From Microbacterium ulmi (lineage in GTDB: Bacteria > Actinomycetota > Actinomycetes > Actinomycetales > Microbacteriaceae): 64,000 nt of DNA. The notes beneath the pieces are model-generated. The model saw nothing but the letters and a program-made list of their open reading frames with translations, was not told where the DNA came from and did no database searches. The first letter of the stretch is position 1. Each line of letters begins with the position of its first letter. The stretch lies in NCBI RefSeq assembly GCF_011759705.1, contig NZ_JAAOZF010000001.1:2342551-2406550 (forward strand), given 5' to 3'. This document shows positions 28,726 to 35,370 of this stretch, in pieces. Both the position numbers and the translations under genes were made by a program.

Positions 28726-29730
28726 GTGAAGGTCATCCTGCGCGCTGACGCGGGCGTCGGCATCGGTGCAGGACATGTGATGCGCTGCCTCACGATCGCC
28801 GAGGAGCTTCACGCGCGCGGACATGAGGTGACGCTGTGGGGCTCGCTTGGTGGAGTCCCCTGGCTCGGCGAGAGGGTGACGGCGACAGGCGTGCGTCACC
28901 TCGCAAGCGAGCCGTTCTCGCTCGATGTCGATGTGATCGCAGCCGAAGCAGACGTCGTCGTCGTCGACTCGTACACCATCGACCCGGCCGAGATCGGGCG
29001 TCTGGATGCGCTGGCACCAGTCCTGGCTGTCATCGACGGGGACGACCGTCGGATCCGAGCGTCGGCGTATCTCGATCAGAATCTGCACGCAGAGGCGTTG
29101 CCGTACCCGTCGCATGTCTCGGATCGTCTATACGCCGGAAGCCGGTACGCACTCGTCCGCCGCGAACTGAGCGAACTGCACAGGGTCAGCGCCTGGCCAC
29201 TGCCCGACGAACCGAGGGTGCTCTGCGTCCTCGGTGGGAGCGATCCGCTTCGCTCGATGCCCCGTGTGGCCGCTGCGCTCTGCACCTTGCCTGAAGAGGT
29301 GCGACTCACTCTCGTGACTGCGCCGGAGTCGCTTCAAGATGTGCGCGAACTCGTCGCTGGCCGCGGTGGCGTCAAGGTCGTGCCGCCGACCTCGCATATT
29401 GCCGGCCTCCTTGCTGAGTCGGATCTCGTCGTCTCGGCAGCAGGAACGACCGCATGGGATGTCTGCACGATTGGGATGCCGGCAGTGTTCATCGCGGTCG
29501 TGGACAATCAGCGCGCAGGACTGCGCGCAATCCTCGACGCGGGCGTCGCGCTCGGCCTGGATGCAACCCACGATGTGGCCTGCATCGACACCGTGGGTCA
29601 GCTCGTTGCGATGCTTATCGACGACGAGGATCTGAGAAACGAACAGTCAGCGAGGTGTCGTGAATTGTTCGATGGCCGGGGTCCGGAGCGCGTCGCGGAC
29701 GCCCTCGAGCTAATGTCCGAGAAGCCTTGA
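28726..29730 (+). CDS. pseG: UDP-2,4-diacetamido-trideoxy-altropyranose hydrolase
   Basis: 334 residues, GT-B fold. It removes UDP before the PseI condensation. The N-terminal motif is GIGAGHVMRCLTIA, with the catalytic His and the GHxMRC signature. The C-terminal nucleotide-binding part has VLGGSDP and SAAGTTAWDVCTIGMP. I chose GTG 28726, where family similarity begins; an in-frame ATG at 28666 would run into the pseB 5' region. It transcribes away from pseBCI and completes the six-gene pathway. Confidence 0.9.
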   Translation: MKVILRADAGVGIGAGHVMRCLTIAEELHARGHEVTLWGSLGGVPWLGERVTATGVRHLASEPFSLDVDVIAAEADVVVVDSYTIDPAEIGRLDALAPVLAVIDGDDRRIRASAYLDQNLHAEALPYPSHVSDRLYAGSRYALVRRELSELHRVSAWPLPDEPRVLCVLGGSDPLRSMPRVAAALCTLPEEVRLTLVTAPESLQDVRELVAGRGGVKVVPPTSHIAGLLAESDLVVSAAGTTAWDVCTIGMPAVFIAVVDNQRAGLRAILDAGVALGLDATHDVACIDTVGQLVAMLIDDEDLRNEQSARCRELFDGRGPERVADALELMSEKP

Positions 29731-29737
29731 GTCGTCG

Positions 29738-30736
29738 TCAGGCCTCAAGAGCATGGTCGAGCGGCGGCATCGGCCGCCACGAGGCGTCCCGCGCGATCTT
29801 CCGCCCGTCGCGCAGACCGCGGAAGAGGTTCGAGGTGCCGCGCACCTTCCGCTCGACGGCGACGAGCCGGATCAGCTCCTTCATGAACGTCAGGAATGTC
29901 CCCGCGCCGAACAGCACCGGGTGGTAGACGTCGAACGCCCGGTAGTAGCGCTTGATGATCGCGCGGTTGCGCATGATGTAGTAGCGGTACGCGTCGCTCG
30001 AGGCGTTCATGTGCCGGATGCCCATGTCCCACTGCTTGATCTCGCGTGTGCGGCGCAGCACGAACTCGTCGACGATGACCGACGTCGTCTTGCGCGAGGC
30101 GAGCCACCCGTACGTCTGGTCGTCCCAGTAGATGAAGAAGCGGGGATCGGGCAGGCCGATCTGCCGCACGATGTCGCGGTGGATGAACATGCCCTCGAAG
30201 CATCCCGAGTTCATGACCTTGTAGCCGGACTTGTCGAAGCTCGCGGGAGCGAAGGGGATCGGGATGCCGAGCGGCTCGGCGATCCTGTACTGCCAGTAGA
30301 ACTCGCTGCCGTCGTAGTCGTAGCGCCGGCCCTGGATGCTCTTGAACCGCGGCGCCCACTTGCCCATCTTGGCGAGCCCGTCGGGTATGACCTCGACGTC
30401 GTCGTCCATGAGCCAGATCCACGTCGACCCGAGCTCGTACGCGACCCGCATGCCTTCGCTGAAGCCGCCCGAGCCGCCCGTGTTGGAGTCGAGGCGACGG
30501 TAGACCAGGTTCGTGCCCAGCCGCTCGCGGAACGACTCGACGACGGCTGTCGTGTCGTCGGTCGACGCGTTGTCGACGATCACGAGGTGGCCGGGCTTCG
30601 GGTCCATCCGCTCGACGCTCTCGAGGAGGCGGGTCAGGAGCCCCGACCGGTTGTAGGTCACGACGGCGATCGTCGCAGTTGCAGGGTCGAAGGGCTGGGT
30701 GCGCGTCGTCACAGGAGTCTCGGTCGTGAGGGGCAT
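29738..30736 (-). CDS. GT2, galactofuranosyl/rhamnosyltransferase-like
   Basis: 332 residues. The GT-A core has IAVVTYNRSGLL, VDNASTDDT, NTGGSGGFSEGM and WIWLMDDDVEV (DDD metal site). The segment FIYWDDQTYGWLA supplies the catalytic acid. GGSGGFSEG is shared with GlfT-type galactofuranosyltransferases and with rhamnosyltransferases, which fits glf and rml in the same locus. TAGGAT (30746-30751) sits 9 nt before the ATG, inside the end of the upstream gene, so it may have its own promoter. Confidence 0.8.
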   Translation of the reverse strand: MPLTTETPVTTRTQPFDPATATIAVVTYNRSGLLTRLLESVERMDPKPGHLVIVDNASTDDTTAVVESFRERLGTNLVYRRLDSNTGGSGGFSEGMRVAYELGSTWIWLMDDDVEVIPDGLAKMGKWAPRFKSIQGRRYDYDGSEFYWQYRIAEPLGIPIPFAPASFDKSGYKVMNSGCFEGMFIHRDIVRQIGLPDPRFFIYWDDQTYGWLASRKTTSVIVDEFVLRRTREIKQWDMGIRHMNASSDAYRYYIMRNRAIIKRYYRAFDVYHPVLFGAGTFLTFMKELIRLVAVERKVRGTSNLFRGLRDGRKIARDASWRPMPPLDHALEA

Positions 30737-30748
30737 GGCCTGAGAATC

Positions 30749-32083
30749 CTACCGTGCCTGCGTCTCGTCACCCTGGACGTGCGGCAGCTCGGGCCCGGCA
30801 TCCAGCGCGTCGATCCGCTCCCGCCACGACCTCGAGTGACCTGCCCGCACGGTGCAGACCACCAGCAGCACCCAGCCGACGCCGGTGAGCGTGAAGCTCT
30901 CGAACATCGAGTCGACGAGGAGGGCGACGAGCAGGAGGGGCGTCCACGCGTACACGACGGAGCGGCGGTCGCTCGCGACGAGCCATGAGCGCACGAGCGC
31001 GATGCCTGCGAGGGCGAGGAAGAGGAGCAGGCCCAGCCACCCGAGCTGCAGGAGCACGTCGAAGTAGGCGTTGAGGGCCGTCGCGTGGCGCTGTCCGAGG
31101 GTGAAGTTGATCCCGACGAAGGGCGGCTCGAGCGGGTCCCACGGGCCGAACCATCCCCAGCCCTGCACGGGCTGCAGACGCACGAAGGTCAGCAGCCGCG
31201 CCCACAGGCCCGCCCGTGTCGAGAAGTCGCTGCCGGCGCCGAGCATCGCGATGATGGGGTGACGCGCGAGGTAGGCGACGACGATCCCGACGGTCACGAC
31301 CCCCGCGACGACCCACTGCAGCACCTCGCGCCGGGCGGGCCGCGCGTGCCGCACGAGCCAGAGGACGCCCGTCGCGGCCCCGACCGTGACGGCGAGCACC
31401 GACACGGTGGGGGAGTCCGACAGCGCAGCGAGCAGTCCCGCCAGGACGACGGAGAACAGCGAGAGCCCCGGCCGCACGGATTGCGTGCGGTATTCGACGA
31501 GGAACGTGATCAGCGCGATGACGGCGGCGAAGCCCAGCAGGTTCCTCGTGCCGAAGATGCCCTGGACGGGCCCGAGCTGCGCGAGGTTGCCCTGGATGTC
31601 GAGGAACCGGATCGGCATGTCGATCAGGATGCCGGAGAGGATCTCGAGCCCGAGCGAGATCGACAGGATCCAGCGCATGACGTCGCCCAGCGCCCGCGCG
31701 GTCTGCAGCGTGTCGCGCACGTGGCCGATCGTCACGGCGAGCAGCGCGAGCCCCGCCGTCGACACCCAGCTCCAGAAGCTCGCGGGCGCGTTCCGGCTCC
31801 AGAACACGCTCAGCAGCGCCCACGCGAGGAAGACGACGAGAGTCGTCGGCACGAGCCGCAGGAACGAGATCTCGCGGCGCCGCACGATCAGGATCGCGAC
31901 GGCCAGCACGCACAGCGACGCGATGATCGTCGCGTACGTGACGCGTCCGGCCATCCGCTCGATCGCGAACGAGGAGAACACGGTGGCCACCACCGCGATC
32001 GTGTACGCCCGCGCGAGGGATGCCGAGGCCAGCACCTCGCTCAGCCAGCGACCGCCGCTCGGACTGCTCGAGCTCGCGGTCAC
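30749..32083 (-). CDS. O-antigen ligase/polymerase-like membrane protein
   Basis: 444 residues with about 12 spans. The large external loop contains FSTRAGLWARLLTFVRLQPV and WGWFGPW, the arrangement of the Wzy_C/WaaL family (PF04932). It would polymerise or ligate lipid-linked glycan units outside the membrane. GTG 32083 overlaps the upstream stop by four bases (GTGA). It is a paralogue of the adjacent gene, so two related activities act on the same polymer, or one is a duplicate. Confidence 0.8.
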   Translation of the reverse strand: MTASSSSPSGGRWLSEVLASASLARAYTIAVVATVFSSFAIERMAGRVTYATIIASLCVLAVAILIVRRREISFLRLVPTTLVVFLAWALLSVFWSRNAPASFWSWVSTAGLALLAVTIGHVRDTLQTARALGDVMRWILSISLGLEILSGILIDMPIRFLDIQGNLAQLGPVQGIFGTRNLLGFAAVIALITFLVEYRTQSVRPGLSLFSVVLAGLLAALSDSPTVSVLAVTVGAATGVLWLVRHARPARREVLQWVVAGVVTVGIVVAYLARHPIIAMLGAGSDFSTRAGLWARLLTFVRLQPVQGWGWFGPWDPLEPPFVGINFTLGQRHATALNAYFDVLLQLGWLGLLLFLALAGIALVRSWLVASDRRSVVYAWTPLLLVALLVDSMFESFTLTGVGWVLLVVCTVRAGHSRSWRERIDALDAGPELPHVQGDETQAR

Positions 32084-33495
32084 GGCGCTCGCTTGGGGCG
32101 AGGCGCACGCACCGCGCCGAGGTCCTGCTCGATCGCGAAGCTCTGCTCGACGGGCCCCACGCCGACGTGCGGCGCCTGCTTGATCTTGAACCCGAGCATG
32201 ACGAGGAACATCCAGCCCCACAGCAGGAGCGGACCGGACTCGGAGAAGCCCTGCACGAGCAGGATCGTCGCGACGAGCGTCGGCAGCAGCGAGAGAGGCG
32301 AATAGGGGCGGTCGGCGCGCAGATCCCAGCGAGGCCGGTCGATCGCGAAGAACCACGCACGCCAGATCAACGCGAGGTAGGCGAGCGCGAGCAGCGTCAC
32401 GCCGACGGCGCCGAGCTGGAGGAACGCGTCGATCCACATGCTGTGCGCCTGCTGCACGGACTGGCCGTGGTCGATGATCCACCCGTCGAACGCGGGGTCG
32501 GCGACGACCCACGGCGTCGCGAACCCCCACCCGGCGACGGGACGCTGCGACGCCCTCTCGAGGACGGCCGCCCAAATCGTCTCGCGCCCCGTCAGGTCGG
32601 AGCTGCGGCCCAGCGCCGTGAAGATCTCGTCGCGGAACAGGACGAGTGCGAGCCCGCCGCCCGCGCCCACGGCGGCATACGCGATGTAGTACTTCGTCCG
32701 CTCGCCCGGGCGGCGCGCCCGCCTCATGAGGAGCACCGTGGCCAGCACGACGCCGACCGCGACCGCCGCGAGGTACGCCGTCGCGGACGAGGCGCGCAAG
32801 AACAGGTACGCCGAGAAGACGATCCACAGGATCAGCATGAACCGCCGAGGCGCGCGGGCGGCGTACCGGATGGCGAACACGACGATCGCGAGCAGAGCGA
32901 CGGGACCCAGGAGGTTCGCGTTGCCCATGATGCCCTGGAGGCGGCCGCCGTCGAACAGGTTGTCGCGCGACCAGTACTCGATCGGGTCGGACGCCTTCGC
33001 GACGACGAAGCCCGGGAGGATCGGCGCCCCGATGAACAGCGACACCCACAGCTCGAACACGAGCGACAGGCCGAGCACCCACTTGAGCGCCGACGCGACC
33101 GCCTTGACGAGCTCGCCCCACGTCAGCACCGAGCCGACGAACAGCGCCTGCAGCGTCGTGATCAGCAGCAGGAGGAGCGTCCACGCCGAGACCGCGGGCC
33201 ACGCCGACCACAGCAGCGACAGGACCGCCCATGCGGCATACGCGAGGGCGAACCACGGGAGCCGACGCCCGTTGACGGGCGGACGCATCACGATCCAGAG
33301 GCCGATGGACAGCATCCCGCCCGCGATCACGATGACCGCCGTCACGGCCTCGCCGAACGCGTTGATCCACGCGGTCCCCGCCAGGGCCATGAACAGGACG
33401 AAGATGCACCACGCGCGCAGGAGGAGATGGCCCGTCTTCTCGCGCACCGGGGCGGCCGGGGTCGCCGAGACCGGATGCTTCGTGTGGACCGCCAT
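32080..33495 (-). CDS. O-antigen ligase/polymerase-like membrane protein
   Basis: 471 residues with 11-12 spans. The external loop has SSDLTGRETIWAAVLERASQ, AGWGFATPW and QQAHSMWIDAFLQLG, the RxxxW-and-H pattern of the Wzy_C family. TACCCT (33505-33510) lies 9 nt before ATG 33495, a leaderless-type promoter that shares a 42-bp gap with the divergent manA. It is first in the two-gene operon with 30749-32083. Confidence 0.82.
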   Translation of the reverse strand: MAVHTKHPVSATPAAPVREKTGHLLLRAWCIFVLFMALAGTAWINAFGEAVTAVIVIAGGMLSIGLWIVMRPPVNGRRLPWFALAYAAWAVLSLLWSAWPAVSAWTLLLLLITTLQALFVGSVLTWGELVKAVASALKWVLGLSLVFELWVSLFIGAPILPGFVVAKASDPIEYWSRDNLFDGGRLQGIMGNANLLGPVALLAIVVFAIRYAARAPRRFMLILWIVFSAYLFLRASSATAYLAAVAVGVVLATVLLMRRARRPGERTKYYIAYAAVGAGGGLALVLFRDEIFTALGRSSDLTGRETIWAAVLERASQRPVAGWGFATPWVVADPAFDGWIIDHGQSVQQAHSMWIDAFLQLGAVGVTLLALAYLALIWRAWFFAIDRPRWDLRADRPYSPLSLLPTLVATILLVQGFSESGPLLLWGWMFLVMLGFKIKQAPHVGVGPVEQSFAIEQDLGAVRAPRPKRAP

Positions 33496-33525
33496 CGTGC
33501 ATTCAGGGTACCGCGGGGCCGTGTC

Positions 33526-33531
33526 TAGGCT
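33526..33531 (+). promoter_or_regulatory. -10 box, leaderless-type, manA
   Basis: TAGGCT with 6 nt to ATG 33538 and no Shine-Dalgarno sequence between them. Confidence 0.5.
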
Positions 33532-33537
33532 GATGAC

Positions 33538-34710
33538 ATGCTGGTTCCCCTCTCCAACAGTCCGCGCGATTACGCGTGGGGATCGACGACGCTCATCGCC
33601 GACCTGGAGTCCCGCTCCGCGTCGGGGCTGCCCGAGGCGGAGGTGTGGTTCGGCGACCATCCCGGCGACCCCGCGCTCGTGCCGGACGGTCGTCCGCTGG
33701 GGGAGTGGCTCCAGGCCGAGGGTGCGACGACGGGGGCGCCCGCGCGCCTGCCGTACCTGCTGAAGCTGCTGGCCGCGGCATCCCCTCTCTCGATCCAGGT
33801 GCATCCGTCGAAGGAGCAGGCCGAGGCGGGCTTCGCCCGCGAGGAGGCCGCGGGCGTTCCCCGGGACGCCTCGCATCGCCTGTACCGCGACGACAACCAC
33901 AAGCCCGAGCTCATCGTCGCCGTGAGCGAGACCTTCACTGCGCTCGCGGGGCTGCGCGACCTCGATGCGACCCTCCGCCTGCTCGCAGCGCTCGGCGAGC
34001 CCGCGGCTCCGCTCGCCCGCCGTCTGGCGGGGGAGGATGCCGCGACCGCCCTCCGGGACGCGGTGGCGTGGCTGCTGTCGGGGGATGCGCAGAGCGTCGT
34101 CGATGCCGTGATCGCAGCGGTAGCGGCCGCCCACGAGCCCGAGTTCGCCGCGGAGCTGTCGGCATCCCGCAGCATCGCATCGGCATACCCCGGCGACCCC
34201 GGGGTCGTCGTCGCGCTCCTCATGAACCTCGTCGTCCTTCGTCGGGGCGAGGGTCTGTTCGTTCCCGCGGGCGTTCTCCACGCATATCTCGAGGGGCTCG
34301 GCGTCGAGCTCATGGCTGCGAGCGACAACGTGCTGCGCGGAGGACTCACACCCAAGCACATCGACGTCGCAGAGCTCGTGGCCCTTCTCGACGCGACGCC
34401 GGGGCGCGAGCCGCGTCTCGTGCCGGCCCCCGTCGGCGCGGGTGTCGAGCGGTTCGACGCGGGCGTCCCCGACTTCTCCCTGCTGCATGCCTCCGTCGCC
34501 CCCGACGCGTCCGCCACCGTGCGCCTCGACGGCGTGGCGATCGTCCTCGCGACGGATGGGCGCCCCGAGGTGCGGGGGACGCTCTCGGGGGATGCCGTCG
34601 CGCTGACGCCCGGTCGCGCAGTCCTCGTGTCCCCCGACGAGGGCGCGATCGCGCTGTCGGGCTCCGGCGAGGTCTTCGTCGCCGTTCCCGGGACCGCGAT
34701 CCGAGCCTGA
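33538..34710 (+). CDS. manA: Mannose-6-phosphate isomerase, class I
   Basis: 390 residues. It interconverts fructose-6-P and mannose-6-P for GDP-mannose and wall glycans. Zinc-site motifs are LSIQVHPSKEQAE, DDNHKPELIVA and FVPAGVLHAYLEGLGVELMAASDN. The N-terminus LSNSPRDYAWGS is typical. It is divergent from the ligase operon and upstream of whiB, a conserved actinobacterial neighbourhood. A promoter at 33526 places the transcript start at the ATG. Confidence 0.93.
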   Translation: MLVPLSNSPRDYAWGSTTLIADLESRSASGLPEAEVWFGDHPGDPALVPDGRPLGEWLQAEGATTGAPARLPYLLKLLAAASPLSIQVHPSKEQAEAGFAREEAAGVPRDASHRLYRDDNHKPELIVAVSETFTALAGLRDLDATLRLLAALGEPAAPLARRLAGEDAATALRDAVAWLLSGDAQSVVDAVIAAVAAAHEPEFAAELSASRSIASAYPGDPGVVVALLMNLVVLRRGEGLFVPAGVLHAYLEGLGVELMAASDNVLRGGLTPKHIDVAELVALLDATPGREPRLVPAPVGAGVERFDAGVPDFSLLHASVAPDASATVRLDGVAIVLATDGRPEVRGTLSGDAVALTPGRAVLVSPDEGAIALSGSGEVFVAVPGTAIRA

Positions 34711-34755
34711 TGCAGGGCCGGTCCGTCTGCCGGCGGGCTGAGAGATACCCCATTG

Positions 34756-34768
34756 TTATCCGTGCACG
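34756..34768 (+). promoter_or_regulatory. Upstream copy of a 13-bp repeat in the whiB control region
   Basis: TTATCCGTGCACG matches TTATCCGTACACG at 34856-34868 with one mismatch, exactly 100 bp apart. The core CGTGCACG is a perfect palindrome here. It looks like a distal operator for an unidentified regulator. Confidence 0.4.
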
Positions 34769-34827
34769 ACACGCCGTCGGCGCGTCGTGAAGGTTCAATC
34801 CGGCCTTGAGGCTTTATGGTTCGCGAC

Positions 34828-34868
34828 TTGACCGCGGCGAACTACACGGGTGTAATTATCCGTACACG
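34828..34868 (+). promoter_or_regulatory. whiB sigma-70 promoter with overlapping repeat
   Basis: TTGACC (34828-34833), a 17-bp spacer and TGTAAT (34851-34856) form a near-consensus promoter, the best in the window. The downstream copy of the 13-bp repeat (34856-34868) covers the end of the -10 and the predicted start site (~34863), where a bound repressor would block RNA polymerase. The leader to ATG 34907 is ~44 nt and contains GGGAG. Confidence 0.65.
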
Positions 34869-34906
34869 CGGACCAGCGTGGGGGGTTAAAAGGGTGGGAG
34901 AACGAG

Positions 34907-35224
34907 ATGACGGGTTACCGTTCCGGCGTTCCCGACAATTGGTTCGTCGATCCAGTCGATCTGGGCGTTCCGGGGGTGCGTCGTCCGCTCGAGGGCGATG
35001 ACGATCCGCTCGCGTGGCAGACCGACGCGCTGTGTGCACAGACCGATCCAGAGGCGTTCTTCCCCGAGAAGGGCGGCTCGACGCGAGACGCCAAGCGCAT
35101 CTGCACGTCGTGCGACGTGCGCAGCCAGTGCCTGGAGTACGCGCTGCAGAACGACGAGCGCTTCGGCATCTGGGGCGGGCTCAGCGAGCGCGAGCGCCGC
35201 AAGCTCAAGCGCCGCGCCGGCTGA
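34907..35224 (+). CDS. whiB2: WhiB-family iron-sulfur regulator (WhiB2/WhmD type)
   Basis: 105 residues. Four cysteines for a [4Fe-4S] cluster appear as LCAQTD, then CTSCDVRSQC (C-x2-C-x5-C). The WhiB turn is FGIWGGLSERERRKLKRR, with the basic DNA-binding tail. The position next to manA, the metallopeptidase-like gene and DUF3499 matches whiB2 (whmD) of mycobacteria, which acts in cell division and septation. It has a strong promoter with a putative operator. Confidence 0.9.
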   Translation: MTGYRSGVPDNWFVDPVDLGVPGVRRPLEGDDDPLAWQTDALCAQTDPEAFFPEKGGSTRDAKRICTSCDVRSQCLEYALQNDERFGIWGGLSERERRKLKRRAG

Positions 35225-35355
35225 GCACGCGTCGCTCGTGCGCGCCGCGCGAGGCGATTCCCGTACACGACGGGCCGCGGACGAGCCGAGTGCGGGACAG
35301 GCATCCGATCTCGCGCGAACGGCGCGCGCCTCCATACCGTGCGGAGGCGTCCGCC

Positions 35356-35361
35356 TAGGCT
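35356..35361 (+). promoter_or_regulatory. -10 box, leaderless-type, GT2-membrane protein
   Basis: TAGGCT followed by 9 nt and ATG 35371. Confidence 0.45.
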
Positions 35362-35370
35362 GACGACGTC

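Noticed and set aside
32080..34488. 802-codon frame giving the second ligase-like protein a 331-residue N-terminal extension
   Set aside because: The extension is antisense to manA. The leaderless-type promoter and ATG 33495 mark the true start.
34738..34750. CTGAGAGATACCC, resembling the 5' part of a thiamine pyrophosphate riboswitch
   Set aside because: The rest of the thi-box (the CCTGA and GGNTAATNCC segments) is not found downstream, and the following gene is whiB, not a thiamine gene.
35225..35370. Possible terminator after whiB (GCACG...CGTGC)
   Set aside because: The stem is only about five base pairs and such pairs are frequent by chance at this GC content.
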